From: Lachnospiraceae bacterium UBA3645
Lineage (GTDB): Bacteria > Bacillota > Clostridia > Lachnospirales > Lachnospiraceae
Assembly (NCBI GenBank): GCA_002373555.1
Contig: DFKM01000035.1
Coordinates: 1-5,868, forward strand
Length of the DNA: 5,868 nt
Reading direction: 5' to 3'
Notes under the pieces: model-generated
Databases searched by the model: none
What the model was told of the DNA's origin: nothing
What the model saw: only the letters and a program-made list of their open reading frames with translations
Position numbers and translations under genes: made by a program
Shown here: positions 1 through 5,833 of the stretch, in pieces
How positions within the stretch are numbered: the stretch's first letter is position 1
How the letters are laid out: each line of letters begins with the position of its first letter

Positions 1-539
1 GCTGGGGCGAGCTCTGGGGCATCGCTGACAGAACCGATTACGACCTGGGAAGACATCAGGAAGTATCCGGCCAGGATATGACGTACTTTGATGATGTGAA
101 GAACTGGAAGTATCTTCCTTACGTCATTGAGCCGTCACTCGGCGCGGACCGCGTCACGCTGGCCTTCCTGTGCAGCGCTTATGATGAGGAAGATATCGGA
201 ACGCCCGAGAGACCGGACGTGAGAACGGTTCTGCATTTCCATCCGGCACTGGCGCCTGTGAAGATCGGCGTGCTGCCGCTTTCCAAGAAGCTGGCCGAGG
301 GTGCGGAAAAGGTCTATGCGGAGCTTTCTAAGTATTACAACTGCGAGTATGACGACAGAGGAAATATCGGAAAACGTTACCGCAGACAGGATGAGATCGG
401 AACGCCGTTCTGCGTGACGTTCGATTTCGATTCGCTGGAGGACAATTCCGTGACGATCCGTGAGCGCGACACCATGGAACAGGTCAGGGTACCGATCGCG
501 GAGCTGCGGAACTGGTTCCAGGATAAGTTTGCATTCTGA
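1..539 (+). CDS. glyQS: Glycyl-tRNA synthetase, single-chain (alpha2) type, C-terminal part (5' truncated)
   Basis: This is the last 178 residues of a class II glycine--tRNA ligase, which charges tRNA-Gly with glycine using ATP in the cytoplasm. The reading frame is already open at base 3, so the true start lies upstream of the window. The fragment begins in the catalytic core ([15 protein letters not shown]). Class II motif 3 follows as EPSLGADR at fragment residues 43-50, with the arginine that contacts ATP at 50. The C-terminal anticodon-binding domain then starts around [12 protein letters not shown] and ends with the GlyRS-typical stretch [20 protein letters not shown]. These features match the single-polypeptide GlyRS and not the separate glyQ/glyS alpha-beta enzyme. 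The stop is TGA at 537-539. A 325-bp repeat-bearing gap separates it from cysS, so cotranscription is uncertain. Confidence 0.95.
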   Translation, partial: WGELWGIADRTDYDLGRHQEVSGQDMTYFDDVKNWKYLPYVIEPSLGADRVTLAFLCSAYDEEDIGTPERPDVRTVLHFHPALAPVKIGVLPLSKKLAEGAEKVYAELSKYYNCEYDDRGNIGKRYRRQDEIGTPFCVTFDFDSLEDNSVTIRERDTMEQVRVPIAELRNWFQDKFAF

Positions 540-547
540 GAAAAAAG

Positions 548-732
548 TGACGCTGTCCCGGTAGGATGCTGCCGTGAACAGGGGTCGCTGCGATTGCTTC
601 GGATACGGGACGAAATATCTGCACGCCGATTTTTCAACGAATAAAGCGTGTTGCAAAATCGACGACAATTTCGCCCGATCCTGTCGCTCTCCGCTCTACA
701 GTTCCCGGCAGCATCATACCGGGACAGCTGAC
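548..732. mobile_element. MITE-like fold-back element, 177 bp, with 4-bp direct repeat flanks
   Basis: Bases 552-579 and 701-728 form 28-bp terminal inverted repeats with 26 matches; the left end begins GCTGTCCCGGTA. The interior is also self-complementary. Bases 607-616 pair with 668-676 (9 bp, A610 bulged). Bases 627-638 pair with 650-661 (11 of 12), leaving an 11-nt loop at 639-649. The same four bases, TGAC, lie immediately outside both ends (548-551 and 729-732), as expected of a target-site duplication. No protein of recognisable family is encoded. I infer a non-autonomous miniature transposable element. It could instead be a structured RNA or a read-through barrier, but no T-run follows the stem, so it is not a standard intrinsic terminator. 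Confidence 0.7.
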
Positions 733-769
733 TGGTGAGAAGCAGAACGAATTGCAGCAAGGCTGTGGT

Positions 770-832
770 CTGTCATCCTGAGGAGCCGGCGACGAAGGAT
801 CCGCGCCGTAAAAACAGCGGTTTTATGAAAAC
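770..832 (+). repeat. Half copy of the CTGTCATCCTGAG / GAAGGATCC repeat family
   Basis: The sequence opens with CTGTCATCCTGAG (770-782), has CGAAGGATCC at 793-802, and ends with GCGGTTTTA and a small GTTTT-ATG-AAAAC hairpin (820-832). The same blocks occur in the same order at 2721-2789, upstream of rlmB. That second copy continues into an inverted right arm, which is missing here. The segment therefore looks like one half of a palindromic intergenic repeat, truncated or never completed. It ends only 15 nt before the Shine-Dalgarno of cysS and would lie in the cysS leader RNA if transcription starts upstream. I recall CTGTCATCCTGAG...GAAGGATC as a repeat scattered in many bacterial genomes, but that is from memory. 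Confidence 0.65.
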
Positions 833-847
833 ATATTGAGAAATCTC

Positions 848-856
848 AAAAGGAGG
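848..856 (+). promoter_or_regulatory. Strong ribosome binding site that fixes the TTG start of cysS
   Basis: AAAAGGAGG is an almost complete complement to the 16S rRNA 3' end and sits 8 nt before TTG at 865-867. No ATG lies at a family-consistent position, so this site decides the start. Confidence 0.85.
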
Positions 857-864
857 CATCTTCC

Positions 865-2262
865 TTGAAGATCTTTAATACCCTCGACAGAAAAAAAGAG
901 GAATTCATCCCGATCGAGCCCGGCAAGGTGCGCATGTACGTCTGCGGCCCGACCGTTTACAACTACATCCACATCGGAAACGCCCGCCCGATGATCTTCT
1001 TTGACACCGTCCGCCGCTATTTCGAATACCGCGGCTACGAAGTCAACTACGTTTCCAACTATACCGACGTTGACGACAAGATCATCAAGGCTGCGAACGA
1101 AGAGGGCGTGGATTCCCATGTGATCTCCGAGCGCTTCATTGCCGAGTGCAAAAAAGACTGCGAAGGCATGAACGTTCTTCCGGCGACCACCCATCCGAAG
1201 GCCACGGAAGAGATCGGCGGCATGATCGACATGATCTCTGACCTGATCGAAAAGGGCTTTGCCTATGAAGTGAACGGCACGGTCTATTACCGCGTCAGAA
1301 AGTTCAAGGATTACGGAAAGCTTTCCGGCAAGAATCTGGACGATCTTCAGGCCGGCAACCGTACGCTGCTGGTGACCGGTGAGGATGAGAAGGAAGATCC
1401 GATGGACTTCGTTCTCTGGAAGCCCAAGAAAGAAGGCGAGCCTTACTGGGAGTCCCCGTGGGGCAAAGGCCGTCCCGGCTGGCACATCGAGTGCTCCGTG
1501 ATGAGCAAGAAATATCTCGGTGAGCAGATCGATATCCACGGCGGCGGCGAGGATCTGATCTTCCCGCACCATGAAAATGAGATCGCGCAGAGCGAGGCGT
1601 CCAGCGGAAAAACATTTGCGAACTACTGGATGCACAATGCGTTCCTGAATATCGACGGCACGAAGATGTCCAAGTCGCTCGGCAATTTCTTCACCGTCCG
1701 TGATATCAGCCAGAAGTACGATCTGCAGATCCTGCGTTTCTTCATGCTTTCCGCGCATTATCGTTCCCCGCTGAACTTCAGCGCGGAGCTGATGCAGCAG
1801 GCGAAGAACGGCCTGGACCGCATCGTTACTGCTGTCAACCGTGCGGATGAGCTTCTCGGAAAAGCCCCGGCGGGAGCTGCGGATGCGGAACTGACCGCGC
1901 AGGCGGACGCGCTCGTCGCGAAGTTCGAGGAAGCGATGGACGATGACTTTAATACGGCGGACGGCATTGCCGCGCTGTTCGAGCTGGTCCGTCTCGCGAA
2001 TTCCGTGCTGGATGAGAATACATCCGCCGATACCGTGAAGTATTTCTCTGGCAAGCTGCACACGATCTGCGATGTGTTCGGCATCGTTACCGATGTGAAG
2101 GAAGAGGTGCTGGATGCGGATATTGAAGCGCTGATCGAAGAGCGCCAGGCGGCCAGAAAGGCCAGAGATTTCGCGAAAGCGGATGAGATCCGGGACAAGC
2201 TGGCGGCCATGGGCATTCAGCTCAAGGATACCAGAGAAGGCGTGAAGTGGTCGCGTGCATAA
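865..2262 (+). CDS. cysS: Cysteinyl-tRNA synthetase
   Basis: This is cysteine--tRNA ligase, a monomeric class I synthetase that activates cysteine with ATP and charges tRNA-Cys. The 465-residue length is close to the 461 of the E. coli enzyme. The class I signature HIGN is at 36-39 and KMSKS at 267-271. The four zinc ligands that select cysteine are all present: Cys27 (YVCGPTVY), Cys210 (HIECS), His235 and Glu239 (PHHENE). A helical C-terminal region with an anticodon-binding tail ([17 protein letters not shown]) completes the protein. The start is TTG at 865, supported by AAAAGGAGG 8 nt upstream and by the family-typical N-terminus [13 protein letters not shown]. The next in-frame ATG (Met24) would remove the first strand. 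mrnC follows after 18 nt, so the two are probably cotranscribed. I find no T-box leader in the upstream gap. Confidence 0.98.
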   Translation: MKIFNTLDRKKEEFIPIEPGKVRMYVCGPTVYNYIHIGNARPMIFFDTVRRYFEYRGYEVNYVSNYTDVDDKIIKAANEEGVDSHVISERFIAECKKDCEGMNVLPATTHPKATEEIGGMIDMISDLIEKGFAYEVNGTVYYRVRKFKDYGKLSGKNLDDLQAGNRTLLVTGEDEKEDPMDFVLWKPKKEGEPYWESPWGKGRPGWHIECSVMSKKYLGEQIDIHGGGEDLIFPHHENEIAQSEASSGKTFANYWMHNAFLNIDGTKMSKSLGNFFTVRDISQKYDLQILRFFMLSAHYRSPLNFSAELMQQAKNGLDRIVTAVNRADELLGKAPAGAADAELTAQADALVAKFEEAMDDDFNTADGIAALFELVRLANSVLDENTSADTVKYFSGKLHTICDVFGIVTDVKEEVLDADIEALIEERQAARKARDFAKADEIRDKLAAMGIQLKDTREGVKWSRA

Positions 2263-2280
2263 CGGCCGGCGGAGCGTACA

Positions 2281-2712
2281 ATGAAAGAAATCATAGAACA
2301 ACAATTTGAACTTCAGGACAGGGATGCAAAGACGATGTCATCCCTGTCTTTGGCATTTCTCGGAGATTCGGTCTACGAGCTGGTGATCCGGACGGTTCTG
2401 CTCGATCATATCATAAAGCCGCATGAGCTGAGCCGGATGAAGAACCGGCTGGTGAATGCCGGGGCGCAGGCGAGGGTGCTTGAACGGATTCTTGCGGAGG
2501 CGCTTCTGACGCCGGAGGAGCTGGCTGTGGTCAAACGCGGCCGGAATGCGCATCCGCATACGATTGCCCGCCATGCCTCGCTTTCGGATTACCATATGGC
2601 GACTGCGCTGGAATGCCTGGTCGGATGGCTGTATGAGCGCGGCGAGGAAGAGCGGCTGGTAAAGCTGATCCGGGAAGGGATCGGGGAAGAACTGGAGAAA
2701 TTGCAGGGATGA
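2281..2712 (+). CDS. mrnC: Mini-ribonuclease III (Mini-III), 23S rRNA maturation
   Basis: The 143-residue protein is an RNase III catalytic domain without the double-stranded-RNA-binding domain, the same length as I recall for B. subtilis MrnC. In Bacillus the dimeric, Mg-dependent enzyme trims the double-stranded stalk formed by the ends of 23S precursor rRNA. The RNase III signature is LAFLGDSVYE at residues 24-33, with the catalytic aspartate at 29. The Mini-III block KRGRNA is at 85-90, and the second acidic catalytic residue is Glu111 in TALECLVGWLY. The ATG at 2281 has GGCGGAG centred about 8 nt upstream. The gene follows cysS by 18 nt, the conserved Firmicutes arrangement. The 191-bp gap downstream, before rlmB, contains a palindromic repeat, so coupling to rlmB may be weakened. 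Confidence 0.95.
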   Translation: MKEIIEQQFELQDRDAKTMSSLSLAFLGDSVYELVIRTVLLDHIIKPHELSRMKNRLVNAGAQARVLERILAEALLTPEELAVVKRGRNAHPHTIARHASLSDYHMATALECLVGWLYERGEEERLVKLIREGIGEELEKLQG

Positions 2713-2720
2713 TACAAATG

Positions 2721-2831
2721 CTGTCATCCTGAGAAAGCGGAGCGCGTCGAAGGACCTTCGCCCTGAACCATGCGGTTTTACAAAAACCGAAGTCTGAAAG
2801 CGGTGGATCCTTCGCAGGCGCAGGATGACAG
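2721..2831. repeat. Full palindromic intergenic repeat (CTGTCATCCTG ... CAGGATGACAG)
   Basis: The left arm opens with CTGTCATCCTG (2721-2731) and the right arm closes with its exact reverse complement (2821-2831). A second paired block, CGAAGGACC (2748-2756) against GGATCCTTCG (2805-2814), lies inside, with one mismatch. In the centre is a perfect 7-bp hairpin: CGGTTTT (2773-2779), ACA loop, AAAACCG (2783-2789). CGAAGG-A-CCTTCG (2748-2760) is an alternative local palindrome. The left half matches the partial copy at 770-832. AAAT occurs on both flanks (2716-2719 and 2832-2835) but with one extra G on the left, so a target duplication is only possible. No T-run follows, so I do not call a terminator. 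It occupies most of the mrnC-rlmB gap. Confidence 0.75.
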
Positions 2832-2903
2832 AAATACAGTATACAGCCTGAAAATCAGGAAACAGCGGAAGCTGCCGGTTATGCCGGACTTTGGAGATAT
2901 TAT

Positions 2904-3668
2904 ATGAAAACAGAAGAAACCAACATTCCCGCGGAAAGCACGGTCATCGAAGGCCGCAATGCGGTGCGCGAGGCATTTTCCTCTGGCCGCGATGTCGAGA
3001 AGCTCTTCGTGCAGGACGGTCTTTCCGACGGTCCGGTGAAGAGCATCGTCCGCGAGGCGAAAAAACACGATACGATCATCAAATTTGTGAAGAAAGACCG
3101 GCTGGATCAGCTTTCGCAGATCGGCGCGCACCAGGGCGTGATCGCCTACGTTGCGGCATACAACTACAGCACGCTCGAGGATATCTTCGCACTGGCGGAG
3201 AAAAAAGGTGAGGCGCCGTTCGTACTGCTGCTGGACGGGATCGAGGATCCGCACAATCTGGGCGCGATCATCCGGACGGCGAACCTGGCAGGTGCCCACG
3301 GCGTCATTGTGCCGAAGAACCGGGCGGTCGGGCTGACCGCGACCGTCGCGAAAACATCCGCAGGCGCGCTGAACTATACGCCTGTCGTGAAAGTGACCAA
3401 TCTTGTCCGGACCATGGAGGAACTGAAAAAACGCGGGATGTGGTTCGTCTGCGCGGCCATGGACGGCGAGGTGATGTATAAACTTTCACTGACCGGGCCG
3501 ATGGGCTTGGTCATCGGAAATGAAGGCAGCGGCGTCAGCCGGCTGGTGCGGGAGGCCTGCGATATGACCGCGGCGATCCCGATGAAGGGCGATATCGACT
3601 CGCTGAATGCGTCGGTTGCTGCAGGTGTGCTGGCTTTTGAGATCGTGCGGCAGAGATTGTCGGTGTGA
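2904..3668 (+). CDS. rlmB: 23S rRNA (guanosine-2'-O-)-methyltransferase, TrmH/SpoU family
   Basis: This is a SPOUT-class methyltransferase that moves the methyl group of SAM to a ribose 2'-OH. RlmB of E. coli acts on G2251 in the 23S peptidyl-transferase region. The 254 residues split into an N-terminal RNA-binding substrate domain (about 13-100, from VIEGRNAVREAF) and a knotted catalytic domain. SpoU motif 1 is DGIEDPHNLGAIIRTA at 111-126, with conserved Asn118 and Arg124. Motif 2 is VIGNEGSGVS at 203-212. Motif 3 is DSLNASVAAG starting at 232. The start ATG has GGAG 7 nt upstream. Position after cysS and mrnC matches the Firmicutes cluster (yacO in Bacillus), which favours RlmB over a tRNA Gm18 methylase. 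The exact target nucleotide is inferred. It is 191 nt from mrnC and 520 nt from metF, so it may end the transcription unit. Confidence 0.93.
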   Translation: MKTEETNIPAESTVIEGRNAVREAFSSGRDVEKLFVQDGLSDGPVKSIVREAKKHDTIIKFVKKDRLDQLSQIGAHQGVIAYVAAYNYSTLEDIFALAEKKGEAPFVLLLDGIEDPHNLGAIIRTANLAGAHGVIVPKNRAVGLTATVAKTSAGALNYTPVVKVTNLVRTMEELKKRGMWFVCAAMDGEVMYKLSLTGPMGLVIGNEGSGVSRLVREACDMTAAIPMKGDIDSLNASVAAGVLAFEIVRQRLSV

Positions 3669-3674
3669 TGTGAG

Positions 3675-3790
3675 GCCGCTGCGCGGCTGCAGCGGGAGAT
3701 GCTCTGCAACTGCTGGCGGAAGTGGTGGGCGGCTGACAGAGGAAGATGCTCTGCGGCTGCTGGCGGAAGTAATTAGCAACTGATCAGGAA
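3675..3790 (+). repeat. GC-rich dyad followed by a 47-bp tandem repeat downstream of rlmB
   Basis: Just after the rlmB stop, CCGCTG (3676-3681) can pair with CAGCGG (3690-3695); GCCGC-TGC-GCGGC (3675-3687) is an alternative. No T-run follows, so termination here is doubtful. Two copies of a 47-bp unit then abut (3697-3743 and 3744-3790). The first 27 bases of each, starting AGATGCTCTGC and ending GGCGGAAGT, match at 25 of 27; the last 20 are poorly conserved. The period is not a multiple of three and both copies carry stops in some frames, so this does not look like a coding repeat. The second copy runs straight into the AT-rich module array. Confidence 0.6.
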
Positions 3791-3793
3791 CAG

Positions 3794-4077
3794 ATTGTGC
3801 AAATATCGCTTTATCCACGATAAATACTGCCCATGGACAGCAATTATTTATTGTATGATATTGTGATTAGCGTGTGAATTGTGCAAATACAGGTGTATTT
3901 CTCAGAAATACTGCCTGTTTTGACCTTGAAAACCGGTGCAGATTCAAAAAAAACAGACAGTATTATTTTGCTTGGAAGGCATTATTGCACAAACCGCAAT
4001 AATCTTATTGCACATATCTATGAAACAGATGATAAGCAGGACAGTATTTTTCGAGAAACATATGATTTTTGCACAAA
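3794..4077. repeat. Mirrored array of four related modules in an AT-rich gap (++/--, 84-bp period)
   Basis: A module of TTGTGCAA, about 19 variable bases, then AATACTG occurs twice on the + strand (starting at 3795 and 3879) and twice on the - strand (starting at 3992 and 4076, read leftwards). The two + copies are exactly 84 bp apart, and so are the two - copies. Every paired block shares one dyad centre between 3935 and 3936: 3795 with 4076, 3823 with 4048, 3879 with 3992, 3907 with 3964. The inner arms AATACTGCCTGTTTT (3907-3921) and AAAACAGACAGTATT (3950-3964) pair at 14 of 15. An extra half-module, TTGCACA, lies at 4008-4014. Local dyads are GTATTTCT-C-AGAAATAC (3895-3911) and ATTATTGC-N7-GCAATAAT (3981-4003). 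The array is about 34% GC. I infer a decayed MITE or a multi-site binding region; the function is unknown. Confidence 0.65.
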
Positions 4078-4133
4078 ACTGAATAATGAACCGAAACGAA
4101 GAGTGTATGTTTGCTTCACAAGACAAATAAGAA

Positions 4134-4149
4134 ATTCTCTTTTGAGAAT
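4134..4149 (+). other. Small hairpin upstream of metF
   Basis: ATTCTC (4134-4139), a TTTT loop, and GAGAAT (4144-4149) form a perfect 6-bp stem 39 nt before the metF start. It is short and AT-rich, with no T-run after it, so no role is assigned. It is the only dyad I see between the module array and the metF ribosome binding site. Confidence 0.3.
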
Positions 4150-4188
4150 ACCGCATCGGTGAACAGAGCATCGGAAATGGGGGAGTAA

Positions 4189-5049
4189 ATGAAAGTATCA
4201 GATATTATCAAATCGGAGAAACCGTCGCTGTCTTTCGAGGTATTTCCGCCGAAGACGGACGCGGTATTTGAATCCATCCGGCAGGCGACGGAGGACGTTG
4301 CATGGCTCCAGCCGGATTATATGAGCGTTACTTACGGCGCCGGCGGCGGTACGAGCGAGCATACCGTGGCGATCGCCGCAAATCTGGAAAAGCGGTTCCA
4401 TGTGCCGGTCGTCGCGCACATCAGCTGCATTTCTTCCACCAAAGAAGGCGTGCACAGACAGCTGGAAGCAATGAAAGCCGCCGGCCTGACGAATGTGCTG
4501 GCGCTGCGCGGCGATATTCCCGAAGGCGGCGAGATGCCCGGCGTTTACGCGCATGCTTCCGACCTGATCCCGGAGATCCTGGAAGCCGGCGATTTCTGTG
4601 TCGGCTGCGCCTGCTATCCGGAGGGCCATCCGGAGTCGCCGAACCAGAAGGAGGATATCCTCCACCTGAAGGACAAAGTGGATGCCGGCTGCTCGTACCT
4701 GGTCACGCAGATGTTCTTCGACAATGATGTCTTTTTCAATTTCCTGTATAAAGTACGCGAAGCCGGGATCACGGTGCCGGTCGTGCCGGGCATCATGCCG
4801 GTGACGAACGCGAAGCAGGTGAATCGGATCCGGACGCTGTCCGGGCAAAACATTCCGCCGCGGTTCCGTTATATCGTCGACCGCTTCGGGGATGATCCGG
4901 CGGCAATGGCGCAGGCCGGCATTGCGTTCGCAACGCAGCAGATCGTGGATCTTTACGCGAACGGGATCAATGCGGTACATGTATATTCGATGAATAACGC
5001 GCGTGTCGCCGGGAAAATCAAGGAGAATCTTTCGCAGATCGTGAAGTGA
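4189..5049 (+). CDS. metF: 5,10-methylenetetrahydrofolate reductase
   Basis: This FAD-dependent TIM-barrel enzyme reduces 5,10-methylene-THF to 5-methyl-THF, the methyl donor for methionine synthase. The length of 286 residues is close to the 296 of E. coli MetF. Conserved blocks appear in order: FEVFPPK (16-22) with catalytic Glu17, VTYGAGGG, AHISC, LALRGDIP with Asp109, TQMFFDN with folate-contacting Gln174, VVPGIMPV, and VHVYSMN (263-269). These residues correspond to E. coli Glu28, Asp120 and Gln183. The start ATG at 4189 has GGGGGAG only about 3-4 nt upstream, a rather short spacing. The activation-domain gene follows after 12 nt, indicating a methionine-synthesis operon. Acetogens may pair MetF with MetV, but no metV is in view, so the electron donor cannot be read from the context. 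I see no SAM or cobalamin riboswitch upstream. Confidence 0.97.
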   Translation: MKVSDIIKSEKPSLSFEVFPPKTDAVFESIRQATEDVAWLQPDYMSVTYGAGGGTSEHTVAIAANLEKRFHVPVVAHISCISSTKEGVHRQLEAMKAAGLTNVLALRGDIPEGGEMPGVYAHASDLIPEILEAGDFCVGCACYPEGHPESPNQKEDILHLKDKVDAGCSYLVTQMFFDNDVFFNFLYKVREAGITVPVVPGIMPVTNAKQVNRIRTLSGQNIPPRFRYIVDRFGDDPAAMAQAGIAFATQQIVDLYANGINAVHVYSMNNARVAGKIKENLSQIVK

Positions 5050-5061
5050 GGCGGGCATCGG

Positions 5062-5742
5062 ATGACGGATATCATACGCAGGAAAACGGTGGATATTCCG
5101 GAAGCGGAGATCATCCGGTATCTCGGCTACCGGGGAGACCGGCCTGATGAAAATGTCATGAGGCTCATCTTTGCATGCGTGCGGGAACTCAGTGAGATCG
5201 CTGATTACCGCGCGTGCAGAGAACGGGTGCCGATTGCAGAAACGGAGGACGGCATTCTGCTGCAGAATATTCTGCTGCCCGGGACGGCGATCCGCCGGAA
5301 TCTGTCCGGCTGCGCGGAAGCATACGCTTTCGCCGCGACGGCCGGACCGGCCGTGGACCGAAGGCTGTCCGTGCTGCGGTACAGCGAGCCGACGAAGGCG
5401 CTGATCATGGATGCAGCCGCCAGCGCGGCAGTGGAAGCATTCTGCGATGAGCTGAATGCTTCCTGGGAAGAAGAGGCTCTCGCGGAAGGAAAATTCCTGC
5501 GGACGCGTTTCTCGCCGGGATACGGCGATCTGCCGATCACGGTGCAGAAAGAACTGCTGCGGCTGCTGGACGCGGCGCACCACACGGGGATCACACTGAC
5601 GGATTCCATGATGATGATCCCGCGGAAGTCCGTGTCGGCGGTCATCGGGATCTCGGAGGCGTGCGCGCGCAGGGAGCGGAGCGGCTGCGCGGCGTGCGGG
5701 AAGAAGGATTGCCTGTACAGGAAAACTGCTTTGAAACTGTGA
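5062..5742 (+). CDS. Stand-alone methionine synthase activation-domain protein (cobalamin reactivation)
   Basis: The 226-residue protein resembles the C-terminal SAM-binding activation domain of cobalamin-dependent methionine synthase (MetH). That domain supports reductive remethylation of the cofactor when cob(I)alamin becomes oxidised. The key block is RTRFSPGYGDLPI at 147-159, matching the RxxxGYG SAM-binding signature (Arg149, Gly153, Tyr154, Gly155). MMIPRKSVSAVIGIS (184-198) is the other family hallmark. The tail carries a cysteine cluster, Cys209-x2-Cys212-x4-Cys217, with Cys201 nearby, possibly a metal or redox site (inference). In many Clostridia this domain is a separate gene next to metF, while the catalytic MetH lacks it. 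The start ATG has GAGGCGGG, overlapping the metF stop, 6 nt upstream, so translation is probably coupled. No MetH N-terminus is visible downstream. Confidence 0.88.
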   Translation: MTDIIRRKTVDIPEAEIIRYLGYRGDRPDENVMRLIFACVRELSEIADYRACRERVPIAETEDGILLQNILLPGTAIRRNLSGCAEAYAFAATAGPAVDRRLSVLRYSEPTKALIMDAAASAAVEAFCDELNASWEEEALAEGKFLRTRFSPGYGDLPITVQKELLRLLDAAHHTGITLTDSMMMIPRKSVSAVIGISEACARRERSGCAACGKKDCLYRKTALKL

Positions 5743-5793
5743 GAGGCGGATCGGAAGTGAAAAAAGCTGCTTCAAAACTACTGTAGAGGGAAA

Positions 5794-5833
5794 AAGTGAC
5801 CTGGAATAGAGAAAGAAGGAAAATGGGTCACTT
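5794..5833. repeat. Short inverted repeat AAGTGACC / GGTCACTT
   Basis: A perfect 8-bp inverted repeat (5794-5801 and 5826-5833) encloses 24 purine-rich bases. The left arm is preceded by AAA, and AAAAAGTGAC also occurs at 542-551, just left of the MITE-like element. It might be the edge of another intergenic repeat, or chance. Confidence 0.35.

Noticed and set aside
552..728. Intrinsic terminator of glyQS
   Set aside because: The stem is very long and ends without a T-run. The TGAC flanks fit an inserted element better.
729..864. T-box leader for cysS
   Set aside because: I looked for the conserved GGTGGNACCGCG-type antiterminator block and a following terminator with a T-run and found neither in 540-864.
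823..2304. Long open frame on the - strand opposite cysS
   Set aside because: It is antisense to a certain CysRS gene with all catalytic motifs. Its translation is Arg/Leu/His-rich without family features, as expected of a GC-rich shadow frame.
4008..4036. Sigma-A-like promoter TTGCAC - 17 nt - GATAAG
   Set aside because: The -35 matches the consensus at 3 of 6 and the -10 at 4 of 6, and TTGCAC belongs to the repeated module, so its presence is already explained.
3794..4077. CRISPR array
   Set aside because: There are only four modules, in opposite orientations and with diverged sequence, not uniform direct repeats with uniform spacers. No cas gene is in the window.
3881..4162. 93-codon open frame on the + strand starting with GTG
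   Set aside because: It has no ribosome binding site and no recognisable family, and its codons are drawn from the mirrored repeat array, whose palindromic constraints explain the sequence. An opposite-strand frame over nearly the same bases (3944-4171) is equally open, so openness alone is not evidence.
3791..4188. SAM-I, cobalamin or THF riboswitch upstream of metF
   Set aside because: None of the conserved core blocks of these riboswitches is recognisable. The structure present is the mirrored repeat.
4198..5775. 525-codon open frame on the - strand opposite metF and the activation-domain gene
   Set aside because: It spans two certain genes and their junction and shows no protein motif. 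Codon bias of the + strand genes explains it.
5757..5786. Tiny open frame GTG AAA AAA ... TAG after the activation-domain gene, with a GAGGCGG upstream
   Set aside because: Only nine codons before the stop, with no family match. It is too short to support as a gene.
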